DNA of 43,908 bases from Saprospiraceae bacterium (GCA_016717105.1 JADKGF010000028.1:1-43908), one strand, 5' to 3'. Counted from the stretch's first letter, positions 8,541 to 17,280 are shown. The notes: generated from the sequence alone by a model not told the origin. Numbers and translations: made by a program.

Positions 8541-10592
8541 ATGAAGTCAAATGAAGCAGAAATAACTTTACTCCTCGAGGCCTTTAGCTTGATGTGCACG
8601 GCAAAGTCGATCACAGAAATTTATGATGACCAGTTCAAAATCGTATCGAAATACGTTCATGCTACTTCCAGAGGGCACGAAGCGATCCAAATAGCCCTTG
8701 GTCTCCAACTTACACCCGAAGATTTTGTGTCTCCATATTACCGAGATGATGCTATGCTGTTGGCTATCGGAATGCAGCCATACGATCTGATGCTCCAGGT
8801 ATTGGCCAAAAAAGATGATCCTTTTTCCGGTGGTAGGACTTATTACTGTCATCCCAGTCTGAAAGATGCCGACAAACCCAAAATACCACATCAATCCTCA
8901 GCAACAGGTATGCAAGCAATTCCGGCAACGGGTGTAGCGATGGGAATTCAATACAAAGACATGATGAAAATGTCAGCTACACCTAGTGCAATTTCGGTAT
9001 GTTCTTTGGGTGATGCTTCCGTTACCGAAGGAGAAATTGCCGAAGCATTCCAAATGGCAGCTTTAAAACAGTTTCCTATCCTGTACTTAGTCCAAGACAA
9101 TGGTTGGGATATTTCAGCTACAGCTGAAGAAACTCGTGCTATGAATGCTTTCGAATATGCAAAAGGTTTTCCAGGACTTGAAGCAGTAAGTATAGACGGT
9201 ACTGATTTTATGACTTGCTATACCACGATAAAAGACGTCATCCATAGAATGCGTACCGAAAGACGACCATTCCTTATCCATGCCAGTGTTCCTTTGCTAA
9301 ATCATCATACATCAGGTGTCCGTAAAGAATGGTATCGTCATGATCTCGAAGACCACAAAAAACAAGACCCATATACAAAATTACACCAACAATTGGTCGC
9401 ATCGGGTATCGATATTGCTAAGCTTGACGAAATCGAAAATGCAGCAAAGGAGAAAGTAGCCCAACATTTGGAAAGGGCATTAAAAGCACCTGATCCAGTA
9501 CCAAGTGATCTTTTCACTCATGATTTTGCACCAACTATGATCACAGAAGAAACAGGAGATAGATGTCCTGATGATGCTGATGAAAAAGTCATGGTGGATT
9601 GTGCACTTATTGCTGTGCAAGAACTATTAGAAGATCATCCCGAATGTCTATTGTACGGTCAGGATGTAGGTCGTAGATTAGGTGGAGTATTTCGAGAAGC
9701 AGCCACTCTTGCCCAAAAATTTGGTGATGTTCGCGTATTCAATACAGCAATCCAAGAGGCATTTATCGTAGGAAGTACCGTAGGTATGTCCGCTGTTGGG
9801 CTGAAGCCAATAGTAGAAGTCCAATTTGCTGATTATATATGGCCTGGTTTAAATCAATTGTTTACAGAGGTAAGCCGCAGTTGTTATCTATCCAATGGTA
9901 AATGGCCTGTCAGCATGGTTTTGAGAGTGCCGATAGGGGCTTATGGCAGCGGCGGCCCATATCACAGTTCGAGTGTAGAATCTGTTCTCACCAATATTAG
10001 AGGAATCAAAATCGTCTATCCATCCAATGGTGCCGATATGAAAGGACTCATGAAAGCAGCCTATTATGATCCAAATCCGGTAATTGTCCTTGAACACAAA
10101 GGTTTGTACTGGAGCAAAGTACCTGGTACAGAAACTGCCAAAAGGAAATTGCCAGCCAGAGATTATATTTTGCCTTTGGGAATTGGTAATATGGTCAGCG
10201 AATCAAGTCTTCCAAAAAATGAAAATAAAGTATTGATTGTAACTTATGGTATGGGTGTACATTGGGCATTGGGTATAGATATTGACTTGACTGATAAAGT
10301 AGGGATTCTCGACCTTCGTACGTTATACCCATTGGATGAAGCGCTGATTTTTGCAAAATCCAAAGAGTATAACAGAATTATTGTTTTGACTGAAGAGCCT
10401 GTAAATAATTCCTTTGCGCGAAGCATAGCGGCTAGAATTCAGGAAATGTGTTTTGAATATCTGGATGCACCTGTCAGAACCATAGGTGCGGAAAATATGC
10501 CAGCAATACCACTAAACGAAGTGCTCGAAAAGACAATGTTGCCCAACTCGAAAAAAGTCAGTGAGGCAGTTAAAAATATTTTATCATACTGA
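8541..10592 (+). CDS. Fused E1 alpha/beta 2-oxoacid (branched-chain type) dehydrogenase
   Basis: An intact 683-residue thiamine-diphosphate enzyme. Residues 1 to about 330 form the E1-alpha part, with the cofactor motif beginning GDASVTEGE at G157-D158 and ending near QDNGWDIS. Residues about 345-683 form the E1-beta part (LYGQDVGRRLGGVFR, NTAIQEAFIVG, EVQFADYIWPGLNQL, RVPIGAYGSGGPYHS). The reaction is oxidative decarboxylation of a 2-oxoacid, passing the acyl group to a lipoyl-E2. The fused form is usual for branched-chain 2-oxoisovalerate dehydrogenases in Bacteroidota, so that substrate is favoured, but it is not proven by the sequence. No E2 or E3 gene is adjacent, so the rest of the complex must be encoded elsewhere. 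Expression probably depends on the promoter touching its start codon. Confidence 0.93.
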   Translation: MKSNEAEITLLLEAFSLMCTAKSITEIYDDQFKIVSKYVHATSRGHEAIQIALGLQLTPEDFVSPYYRDDAMLLAIGMQPYDLMLQVLAKKDDPFSGGRTYYCHPSLKDADKPKIPHQSSATGMQAIPATGVAMGIQYKDMMKMSATPSAISVCSLGDASVTEGEIAEAFQMAALKQFPILYLVQDNGWDISATAEETRAMNAFEYAKGFPGLEAVSIDGTDFMTCYTTIKDVIHRMRTERRPFLIHASVPLLNHHTSGVRKEWYRHDLEDHKKQDPYTKLHQQLVASGIDIAKLDEIENAAKEKVAQHLERALKAPDPVPSDLFTHDFAPTMITEETGDRCPDDADEKVMVDCALIAVQELLEDHPECLLYGQDVGRRLGGVFREAATLAQKFGDVRVFNTAIQEAFIVGSTVGMSAVGLKPIVEVQFADYIWPGLNQLFTEVSRSCYLSNGKWPVSMVLRVPIGAYGSGGPYHSSSVESVLTNIRGIKIVYPSNGADMKGLMKAAYYDPNPVIVLEHKGLYWSKVPGTETAKRKLPARDYILPLGIGNMVSESSLPKNENKVLIVTYGMGVHWALGIDIDLTDKVGILDLRTLYPLDEALIFAKSKEYNRIIVLTEEPVNNSFARSIAARIQEMCFEYLDAPVRTIGAENMPAIPLNEVLEKTMLPNSKKVSEAVKNILSY

Positions 10593-10654
10593 TGCAACCT
10601 TAATAAGAAGTGTTTAGTCTTTAGCATACATTATCACAATTAAAAAACAAAATC

Positions 10655-11341
10655 ATGATGTCAAAAAATGTAATTTTATTAACTATAAGCACTTTAATTG
10701 TCAATTTTTGTATAGCACAGACCAAAAGTTTATCAGCCTTCAATTCCATACATACTTCAGGAAATGTGCATGTTACATTGGTAAAAAGTGACGAAAATAA
10801 AGCTGAATATACGATTACTAAAGGTAGAGAATCTGATTTGATTATAGATGTAGAAGGTCAAAATCTAAATGTAAAAATTAAGACTTTTAAAAGTTTTATT
10901 AATAGATCAGAAACCAAAGCAAATGTAACAATATATTATAAAAACTTGAGTGCTATAGACTGCTCTGCGGGATCATCAGTTTCATCCAAAGAAACAATAT
11001 CTTCTGATGCATTTGCCATAGAAACTTCGAGTGGCTCCAAATGCAGTGTAAGTATCAAAAGTAAAGATATCTCTGCCAGTAGTTCTTCTGGTTCTAGTCT
11101 GAATATAAATGGATCTTCAAACAATGCAACCTTTGATGCATCATCAGGTGCAAGAATTAGCGCGTCAGAATTTCAAACAGCTAACGCCACTGCTGATGCG
11201 TCTTCTGGAGCTAGTATCAAACTATTTGCTTCAAAAAAACTGACCGCGGACGCTAGTTCTGGAGGTAGTATTCAGTACAAAGGCAAACCAGAAAGCCTTA
11301 ATGTTGATACAAGTGCTTTAGGTAGTATTAGTTCATTCTGA
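10655..11341 (+). CDS. Secreted DUF2807 (head GIN domain) protein
   Basis: A 228-residue exported protein. The signal peptide is roughly residues 1-21 (MMSKNVILLTISTLIVNFCI, cut after the Ala of CIAQ). The mature part starts with the DUF2807 pattern FNSIHTSGNVHVTLVKS. The C-terminal half is Ser/Gly/Ala-rich and repetitive, with DASSGARI (161), DASSGASI (181) and DASSGGSI (199) at 18-20 residue spacing, fitting coils of a right-handed beta-helix. DUF2807 proteins are common envelope proteins in Bacteroidota and are often called putative adhesins; no activity is established. It stands alone, 62 bases after the E1 gene, and runs convergently into the heavy-metal-associated gene. The start may also be the second Met. 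Confidence 0.85.
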   Translation: MMSKNVILLTISTLIVNFCIAQTKSLSAFNSIHTSGNVHVTLVKSDENKAEYTITKGRESDLIIDVEGQNLNVKIKTFKSFINRSETKANVTIYYKNLSAIDCSAGSSVSSKETISSDAFAIETSSGSKCSVSIKSKDISASSSSGSSLNINGSSNNATFDASSGARISASEFQTANATADASSGASIKLFASKKLTADASSGGSIQYKGKPESLNVDTSALGSISSF

Positions 11342-11391
11342 AAAGCATTTTAAAATTGGATTTAGCAGTTGAATTGGCTTTTTAGGTTAAT

Positions 11392-11736
11392 TCAAGAATT
11401 TGGCTTGGCCTTATACCCTAGGTTATCGATGACTGCAATAATCTGATCTAGACTAATTTGCGATTCGTCAAAGGTAACTTTACAAATACCCGTGGTAAGT
11501 TTTGTCTTGCTTCTGATTATGCCTTGGGTTTTTTTTAGTTTTTTGTCAATACCATCAGCACAACCTTTCTGACATGTCATACCAGTAACGCTGAGTTCTA
11601 CAGTTCTAGACTTTTGTAATTCAGTCTTTTTCATCTCACCTGTAGCAAGCTGTGCAGGCAATTGAGATGAATGAAGCAAACATGTCACACTAAAAATAAG
11701 TAAAAGCAATATTTTATTTAATGTGCTCATAAACAA
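11392..11736 (-). CDS. Exported heavy-metal-associated (HMA) domain protein
   Basis: A 114-residue protein with an N-terminal signal sequence (LNKILLLLIFSVTCLLHSS) and one HMA ferredoxin-like domain at about 45-112. The metal site reads GMTCQKGCADGI, so the two cysteines are three residues apart instead of the classical CxxC. This CxxGC form recurs in Bacteroidota HMA proteins as I know them. The role is probably periplasmic or membrane-proximal binding of a soft metal such as copper, or use as a small metallochaperone; the metal is not shown by the sequence. No metal ATPase or CusA-like pump is adjacent. The start could be Met1 or Met3 (MSTLNK). It converges with the DUF2807 gene across a 50-base gap without an obvious terminator. 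Confidence 0.85.
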   Translation of the reverse strand: MFMSTLNKILLLLIFSVTCLLHSSQLPAQLATGEMKKTELQKSRTVELSVTGMTCQKGCADGIDKKLKKTQGIIRSKTKLTTGICKVTFDESQISLDQIIAVIDNLGYKAKPNS

Positions 11737-11808
11737 GATTTTAATTTAAAATTTTAAAATTCTTGGAATTTGTTTTTCCTAAATATTTAAACAAATACAC
11801 TTTTGATT

Positions 11809-11816
11809 TAGTTTTG
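11809..11816 (+). promoter_or_regulatory. Bacteroidota -7 promoter element (TAGTTTTG)
   Basis: A match to TAnnTTTG, 43 bases before the TTG start of the DUF1232 gene, and the only clear promoter-like element in this gap. Confidence 0.4.
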
Positions 11817-11858
11817 ATTTAAGCCTAATAATACTTTTAGTCTGTAAATATATTACTA

Positions 11859-12212
11859 TTGAAACCGGCCAAATTATTTAAATTTATTGCCGAACACATC
11901 ACTAAGCTAAAAACCAAATTAATATACTCCGCTTTATTAATGTTTTACGCTTACAAATCACCCAATACTCCTGCTTGGGCGAGACGTACAATTCTAGGCG
12001 CATTGGCATACTTACTTTCTCCAATTGATGGTTTGCCTGATTTGACACCTTTCATTGGTTTTACTGATGATATGGGCGTCATAAGTTTCAGCCTCGTGAC
12101 GATAGCATGCTATATAGACAAAGATGTCCGACAACAAGCACGTCATAAACTATCCGAGTTAGTTCAAAATATTGACGAAAGCGAACTGAAATCCGTAGAT
12201 GACAAGTTATAA
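11859..12212 (+). CDS. DUF1232 (YkvA-like) small membrane-associated protein
   Basis: A 117-residue protein with the DUF1232 core: PNTPAWARRTILGALAYLLS followed by PIDGLPDLTPFIGFTDDMGV. The conserved P-x-D-x-x-P-D segment sits between two hydrophobic stretches. The family is widespread and its molecular role is unknown. The start is probably the TTG at 11859. In that frame a stop lies at 11838-11840, no ATG or GTG occurs between, and the next internal Met would remove the first third of the protein. It converges on the thioredoxin-like gene with only five bases between the stops, so the two transcripts probably overlap. Confidence 0.85.
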   Translation: MKPAKLFKFIAEHITKLKTKLIYSALLMFYAYKSPNTPAWARRTILGALAYLLSPIDGLPDLTPFIGFTDDMGVISFSLVTIACYIDKDVRQQARHKLSELVQNIDESELKSVDDKL

Positions 12213-12217
12213 GCTGA

Positions 12218-12616
12218 TTAAAGTAGTGCCTTAAGCAGTTCAGTCAGTTTTTGTTGACTTTGACCTGATCCTAATCTATGCTTTTCTACGCCATCTTTAT
12301 ACATGATGATGATTGGTTGTCCAGGTACATCGTATTTATCTGTGATAGCTTTCTGATTATCAGTATCAATCTGACCGAATTTTACAGCACTCAAAGCAGA
12401 ATCTTTTGCAGTAGCTTCTACAGCCGGAGTTTGTTCTTTGCATATCGAACACCATGTAGCGTGAAAAAACATCAAACTTACGCCTGATTTGATTCCTTCT
12501 TCATACGCTGTCAGCGAAACTATATCTGTTAGCAATACTTTATCGACTTCATTTACTTCTTTTTTACAAGATGACACAAGAACAAGGGAGATTGCCAAAA
12601 TAAATAACTTGTACAT
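12218..12616 (-). CDS. Thioredoxin-fold lipoprotein
   Basis: A protein of 132 residues from the ATG at 12616. It begins MYKLFILAISLVLVSSCKK, a lipoprotein signal with lipobox VSSC and lipidated Cys17. The thioredoxin domain has the active site ATWCSICKEQTPAVE (C56, C59) and the cis-proline loop DVPGQPIIIMYKDG. It should be a thiol-disulfide reductase or isomerase anchored in the envelope. A longer frame reaches 12652 but would overlap the bestrophin-like gene and bury the signal, so I prefer 12616, 14 bases after that gene's stop. It appears to be the last gene of the DUF6089-bestrophin-thioredoxin operon. Lgt, which would lipidate it, is encoded at 16.1-17.3 kb. Confidence 0.88.
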   Translation of the reverse strand: MYKLFILAISLVLVSSCKKEVNEVDKVLLTDIVSLTAYEEGIKSGVSLMFFHATWCSICKEQTPAVEATAKDSALSAVKFGQIDTDNQKAITDKYDVPGQPIIIMYKDGVEKHRLGSGQSQQKLTELLKALL

Positions 12617-12629
12617 AGATCTAATATTT

Positions 12630-13499
12630 TTATTTATCAAAAAAGATTTCATCCAAATTTGCTTTTATCGTTTCATATATCTGATCCGTTGGTAAGTCAT
12701 TAGCATCACTTCCGAATGGATCTTCTATCTCTTCTGCCAACAACTCTATACTGCCGAAAACATAAAAAATCAAAGCTACGATAGGCATGGACCAGTAACC
12801 AAACTCTCTGGCAAATCCAATCGGCATGGAAAATACGTATATGAAAATAATTTTTTTAAGATATAAACTATAGGAGTATGGTATTGGCGTCCTTTTTATC
12901 CTTTCACAAATACCCAGATTATCGGTAAACGATTTCAATTCTTCATTAAGATACAATAATTGTGTATCATTAATTTTACCGCCAATATGCAATTTATTGA
13001 TTTCCTGATAGATACCTTTCATGATCCGATTTGGAAGATGCAGGATATTTTGATAATATTCTGCTGGGTAAGCTCGGTTGTGCGTAAGTTCGTTTGCAAC
13101 AATTCTACCTCGTAAATGCTCCTTTACGGCATAAACATAATTAGATATCAAATCTGAAATAACTGCCTTTTCAGTATCACTTGTATTCAATACAGACAAT
13201 TTTAAAGCTAGATTGCGGGAATTATGGACAAAACTTCCCCAAGCCTTCCTGCCTTCCCACCATCTTTCATAAGCGGTATTAGTCCTGAAAACCAACAACA
13301 TCGATAAGACAAATCCAACTATAGTATGTATCGCTGTAGTATTTTTAAATGTAGCATGAAAAACATCATTCTCGAGATATACAACAAAACCGGTAAAAAT
13401 TGCAACACCTATAATACCCGGAAGCATCATCCTGAACGTATCACTCTTATGAAACGCAAAAATAAGTTTCCACCAGTCTTTAGGATTGTAGATGACCAT
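12630..13499 (-). CDS. Bestrophin family (UPF0187) ion channel
   Basis: An intact 289-residue membrane protein beginning MVIYNPKDWWKLIFAFHKSD. The family signature FVLSMLLVFRTNTAYERWWE then GRKAWGSFVHNSRNLA is clear, and the late segment SMPIGFAREFGYWSMPIVAL forms another hydrophobic stretch. Bacterial bestrophins are pentameric inner-membrane channels; the best studied conducts cations, and selectivity here cannot be read from the sequence. It follows the DUF6089 gene by 13 bases and precedes the thioredoxin lipoprotein by 13 bases, so the three are probably co-transcribed. Length is normal for the bacterial family. Confidence 0.92.
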   Translation of the reverse strand: MVIYNPKDWWKLIFAFHKSDTFRMMLPGIIGVAIFTGFVVYLENDVFHATFKNTTAIHTIVGFVLSMLLVFRTNTAYERWWEGRKAWGSFVHNSRNLALKLSVLNTSDTEKAVISDLISNYVYAVKEHLRGRIVANELTHNRAYPAEYYQNILHLPNRIMKGIYQEINKLHIGGKINDTQLLYLNEELKSFTDNLGICERIKRTPIPYSYSLYLKKIIFIYVFSMPIGFAREFGYWSMPIVALIFYVFGSIELLAEEIEDPFGSDANDLPTDQIYETIKANLDEIFFDK

Positions 13500-13512
13500 A
13501 CCTAAGAGATGC

Positions 13513-14331
13513 TTATTTCCACTTTATTTTTGAAATTTCTGGGCACTCTATTCCGCCGAAATACCTAACAATAGAAATCCCAGCAAAAGTGTATTTGTCC
13601 TTGCCTTTGGTATCGCCTCTCTGTCTGCCTGCGGCTCCCAAACCTTCTACCAAAGACCTATCTGAAAGTGCTACTCCAATCTCACCTCTATTGGATAATA
13701 ATTCAGACTTATCAGCATATACAGAACTAACATCGTCAAGATAATCAGTAAATAAGAATCTCGTGCTGATTTCAATATTTAAAGAGACTGTGCGATTAAT
13801 GTCAAATTTGAAACCACCACCAAGCACTAGCCCTGCATTTACAGATCCATACTCCTGACCTATTGGCTGGCCTTCAGTACCATAATCCCTCAAACTATAC
13901 GTGTTTCCATTAAGTTCTGCCACTGGATTAAAATGAAATAAATTGAATCCGCCAAAAAAGTATGGTGTCTTGTTATAAGATTGATGCCCGTGTTCGTAGT
14001 GAAAAAAGTTAAACTCAATCACATTTGTGAGATCAAAAATATTGGAGCTAAAGCTTAGATTTCTGTTTCTTTCGAAGTTATTTTCAGAATCTGCATCGTC
14101 AGCGCCAACTCTACCATAGCTAAGTGTTGTTCTTAAGGAAATTCGGTTATTAAAATTTTTCCTTGCAGTAATCCCTCCGGCAATCCCAGGTTTGACTATT
14201 TTCAAATTGGTATTCAAATCACCGAAATAATAACTAGTACCCAACCAACCACCGATTTCGTATCCTTTCTGACTATATGCTGAATGGATTGTACCCATTA
14301 AAACAATAAAAACTCCTAATATGTATTTCAT
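13513..14331 (-). CDS. DUF6089 outer-membrane beta-barrel protein
   Basis: A 272-residue exported protein from the ATG at 14331 (MKYILGVFIVLMGTIHSAYS, a signal peptide). The mature sequence begins QKGYEIGGWLGTSYYFGDLN, which I recognise as the N-terminal stretch of the DUF6089 family, found almost only in Bacteroidota. Alternating aromatic and polar strands and the ending SIVRYFGGIECPEISKIKWK fit an outer-membrane barrel. The function is unknown. Five more residues (MLNIC) are available upstream at 14346, but they would spoil the signal peptide's positive start. It is the first gene of an apparent operon with the bestrophin-like channel and the thioredoxin lipoprotein. No clear promoter was found in the gap before tRNA-Cys. 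Confidence 0.85.
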   Translation of the reverse strand: MKYILGVFIVLMGTIHSAYSQKGYEIGGWLGTSYYFGDLNTNLKIVKPGIAGGITARKNFNNRISLRTTLSYGRVGADDADSENNFERNRNLSFSSNIFDLTNVIEFNFFHYEHGHQSYNKTPYFFGGFNLFHFNPVAELNGNTYSLRDYGTEGQPIGQEYGSVNAGLVLGGGFKFDINRTVSLNIEISTRFLFTDYLDDVSSVYADKSELLSNRGEIGVALSDRSLVEGLGAAGRQRGDTKGKDKYTFAGISIVRYFGGIECPEISKIKWK

Positions 14332-14479
14332 ACAAATATTTAGCAAAGAAAATTTTAAAAATTAATCGATTATCAGGCTGATAAAGAATTTCTGATTGTT
14401 ATAACGAAAAATATGTCGTTTCAGTATTTCGCCACAAGATATTTTCAATCGGTAAAAAACATATTATACTTAAAAATAA

Positions 14480-14512
14480 AAAGATCGCATCATTATACAC
14501 AATGCGATCTTT
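14480..14512 (-). terminator. Rho-independent terminator of tRNA-Cys
   Basis: Perfect 11-base arms AAAGATCGCAT and ATGCGATCTTT flank an 11-base loop. Read on the minus strand the hairpin follows the tRNA 3' end by nine bases and runs straight into a T-rich tract. Confidence 0.85.
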
Positions 14513-14521
14513 GAGATATCG

Positions 14522-14592
14522 AGGTCGGAAGCGGATTTGAACCGCTGTACGAGGTTTTGCAGACCTCTGCCTAGCCGCTCGGCCACCCGACC
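14522..14592 (-). tRNA. tRNA-Cys (anticodon GCA)
   Basis: On the minus strand the sequence folds as a 71-base tRNA. The acceptor GGTCGGG pairs with TCCGACC, with one G-U pair at the base. The D arm is GCCGAGCGGCTAGGC. The anticodon stem GAGGT/ACCTC encloses the loop CTGCAAA with anticodon GCA, and the T loop is GGTTCAAATCC. The discriminator base is T (U), as expected for cysteine tRNAs. CCA is not encoded. It is a single-gene unit with its own terminator. Confidence 0.95.
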
Positions 14593-14736
14593 ATCTTAGC
14601 GGGTGCAAATATACTTCTTTATTTTGTTACAGAAAATGTTTTCCCATATGATTTTAAAATTTATTCAAAGATCATCATAATAAGATTGCAATAAACACTT
14701 TTTAATAATTTGTGTTTGACATTGAAAGAAGTATAT

Positions 14737-15369
14737 ATGCAAGTTCAGTCGTTTACATTCAATCTCTTTTCAGAAAACACATACATCCTTTATGATGTGA
14801 CAAATGAGTGCATAATCATAGATCCAGGTTGCAATGATAACTACGAACGACAAGAAATCTCTGAATTTATAAGATCCAACAACCTCAAGCCTAAACATTT
14901 GATCAATACACATTGTCATATTGACCACATTTTGGGAAATAAATTTATAGCAGAAACTTACAATCTTCCACTGACAGCGCATAAAAAGGAAAAACAAGTT
15001 CTCGACTTTGGTACACAGACAGCAATGATGTACCAAATGCATTATGAAATATCACCAGATATTACAAAATTTTTGGAAGAAGGGGATATTATAACCTTTG
15101 GAAAAACACAATTAGATATCCTATTCACACCAGGACATTCACCTGCTAGTATATCGCTATATTGTAAATCAGAAAATATTCTTGTTGCAGGTGATGTTTT
15201 ATTTCAAGGTAGTATAGGAAGAACAGATTTACCTGGTGGCAACTTCGAAACACTCACTAGAAATATTAAAGCTAAATTTTTCACATTACCTGATGAAACT
15301 ATTGTCTTGTCAGGACATGGAAATCCTACAACAATCGGGATAGAAAAGCGAACAAATCCTTTTTTCTAG
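14737..15369 (+). CDS. MBL-fold metallo-hydrolase (glyoxalase II-like)
   Basis: A protein of 210 residues from the ATG at 14737; a longer frame begins at TTG 14710 without a sensible N-terminus. It starts MQVQSFTFNLFSENTYILYD and carries the metallo-beta-lactamase motif THCHIDH (H59, H61, D63, H64), then FTPGHSPASI and the metal-bridging VAGDVLF. It ends with LSGHGNPTTIG, whose His is the final ligand. Members of this subfamily hydrolyse thioesters such as S-lactoylglutathione, or act on persulfides; the exact substrate is not evident. Its TAG stop overlaps the stop of the convergent barrel gene within the palindrome CTAG (15366-15369). Confidence 0.92.
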   Translation: MQVQSFTFNLFSENTYILYDVTNECIIIDPGCNDNYERQEISEFIRSNNLKPKHLINTHCHIDHILGNKFIAETYNLPLTAHKKEKQVLDFGTQTAMMYQMHYEISPDITKFLEEGDIITFGKTQLDILFTPGHSPASISLYCKSENILVAGDVLFQGSIGRTDLPGGNFETLTRNIKAKFFTLPDETIVLSGHGNPTTIGIEKRTNPFF

Positions 15370-15938
15370 AAATGAAATCCAGCCAATAAAGTTAAACTTC
15401 CAAACTTAGAGTCAGGTACTTTATTATAAGCATTGATCAAACCATACTGATACTCAAAATCTAAATCCAGACTACCTATAGTAAACCCAAGGCCAGTACC
15501 GGCGCCCAAAAACGAGTCATTTAGATTCTTATATCCCTCCAAGCCCAGCCCGTCAGAAGGTGCATCTATTAAAAAATTGATACATCCTATCAACTTAGAT
15601 CTGAAGACCATGCTTTCACTAAGTCTTAATATATTAAATCCAATACCACATCTTCCACTCATCACCTTCCAATCACGTTTCACAAAAAATTCAGGTGCAG
15701 TAGATGATCTAAGGCTAGTATTGATATATTGGCCTCCAATAATAAAATACAAATCACCATCTAATAATCTAGCATCAGCCCCGACTACCCATCCATAATG
15801 CATCTCACCATCCTTAGTTATGGTTTTATCTTTGGAATACATTGACGTTAATCCTGCTTGGACTACTATACCTGGAGCTTGACTTATTGCTGTGTAGCTT
15901 TGAAAAAGAAAGAAGAATACTAATAGTCTGTAAAACAT
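15366..15938 (-). CDS. Exported beta-barrel protein of unknown function
   Basis: A 190-residue protein with a signal peptide (MFYRLLVFFFLFQSYTAIS), cut before or near QAPGIVVQAG. The remainder has the Gly- and aromatic-rich alternating pattern of a small outer-membrane barrel: GWVVGADARLLDGDLYFIIGGQYIN and a C-terminal strand ending LLAGFHF. It resembles the broad outer-membrane beta-barrel group of Bacteroidota without matching a named family that I can be sure of. The ending with Phe is typical of barrels recognised by the BAM machinery. The gene stands alone on the minus strand between the MBL hydrolase and lgt, and is divergent from lgt. Confidence 0.75.
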   Translation of the reverse strand: MFYRLLVFFFLFQSYTAISQAPGIVVQAGLTSMYSKDKTITKDGEMHYGWVVGADARLLDGDLYFIIGGQYINTSLRSSTAPEFFVKRDWKVMSGRCGIGFNILRLSESMVFRSKLIGCINFLIDAPSDGLGLEGYKNLNDSFLGAGTGLGFTIGSLDLDFEYQYGLINAYNKVPDSKFGSLTLLAGFHF

Positions 15939-16031
15939 ATCGATTTTTTAATTATAAAAATATAAAACACGCATTATACCTTCTTAGGAAGTCAAAAACC
16001 GTGCTAATTTCATATATTGACTCTATTTTAT

Positions 16032-16039
16032 TACTTTTG
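16032..16039 (+). promoter_or_regulatory. Bacteroidota -7 promoter element (TACTTTTG) for lgt
   Basis: A match to TAnnTTTG, 16 bases before the lgt ATG at 16055, implying a short leader. Confidence 0.5.
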
Positions 16040-16054
16040 TCACAAAATAATCAC

Positions 16055-17280
16055 ATGTATCCTGATCTCTCCTACTTTTTTAATGACATTCTGGGTACCC
16101 AAGTAGATAACTGGACCTCGATTATAAAAACGTTTGGGTTCATGCTTGTGGTAGCATTAGCTTCTTGTGGTGTCCTATTAAAATCGGAGTTACAAAGATT
16201 AGAAAAAAAAGGGCTGATCTTACCGCAAATGGTTACGATGACCACTACAAACAAATTAAGCAACCAAGACATCGTAATCAATAGTATGTTTTCTTTGTTT
16301 TTGGTGCTAAAATTCCCATGTTAATATGGCAGTTTGATCAATTTAAAGGAGATCCGGCATCTCTAATATTCTCAAAATTAGGATATTGGTGGTTAGGAAT
16401 TCTTTTAGCGATAATCACGGCTGCTTATTATTATTGGCAGAACTCCAAAGCAGACCCAAATCCAAAAACAGAAAAAATGATGCTTTATCCTTCAGCAAAG
16501 ACAAATGATATCATCATTCTAGCTGGATTATCAGGAGTATTAGGGAGTAAATTATTTTCGATAACAGAAGATCTACCAGGTTTTTTTAAAGACCCATTAG
16601 GTTCACTTTTCTCCGGTAGTGGTTTAAATGTTTACGGTGGTTTAATTCTCGCATTTATAGTTGTCTATTGGTATGTAAAAAAGATAGGGATAAAACCCAT
16701 ATATATGATGGACATTGGTGGTATGGGTATTTTATTAGGTTATGCGATTGGTAGAATTGGTTGCCAACTATCAGGAGATGGTGATTGGGGAATAGTGGCA
16801 GCAGAAATGCCAAATTGGTGGTTTCTTCCAGATTGGCTTTGGTCATACAATTTTCCAAATAATGTGAATAATGATGGAGTCTTACTTTCTCAATGTAATG
16901 CCGAAATTTTCAATACCGCACGAAGTTCAGGACTTTCTGTAGAAGATAGTTGTTTGAAAAGTTGTGGTATGAGGTATTGTCATGAAATTAACCCACGTGT
17001 TTATCCAACATCTGTGTATGAAACCATTTTTGGGCTTTTAGCTTTCGCATTATTGTGGTTCAATAAAGAACGATTTAGAATTCCTGGTACCATGTTCTTC
17101 TTGTATATGATTATAAACGGTACTGAAAGATTCTTTATAGAAATAGTAAGGGTTAATGAACGATACCATCTGTTAGGTCTCAACTGGAGTCAAGCTCAAT
17201 ATATATCTATCTTATTTATTATAATTGGACTGGCAGGTCTTTGGTGGCTCTACAGAAACAAAAATACGAAGTCTGCTTAA
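16055..17280 (+). CDS. lgt: Prolipoprotein diacylglyceryl transferase (one frameshift)
   Basis: Repaired, this is a multi-pass inner-membrane protein of about 408 residues. It transfers diacylglycerol to the lipobox Cys of prolipoproteins, the first step of lipoprotein maturation. The start MYPDLSYFFNDILGT and a first helix FGFMLVVALASCGVLL fit Bacteroidota Lgt. Later come GLNVYGGLILAFIVVYWYVK, the signature GYAIGRIGCQLSGDGDWG, PRVYPTSVYETIFGLL and GTERFFIEIVRVNERY. The frame breaks near 16288-16292. One extra T in the TTTT run gives MFFFVFGAKIPMLIWQFD, so a missing base is the simplest explanation. It is longer than E. coli Lgt because of an inserted soluble segment around VNNDGVLLSQCNAEIF, common in the phylum. 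Its TAA stop shares TTAA with the convergent HIT gene. Confidence 0.92.

Noticed and set aside
12617..12652. Longer start for the thioredoxin lipoprotein
   Set aside because: It would overlap the bestrophin-like gene and place 12 residues ahead of a clean lipoprotein signal.
15842..16054. N-terminal extension of lgt back to 15842
   Set aside because: It would overlap the divergent barrel gene and put some 70 non-family residues before the typical Lgt start; the promoter element at 16032-16039 lies inside it.
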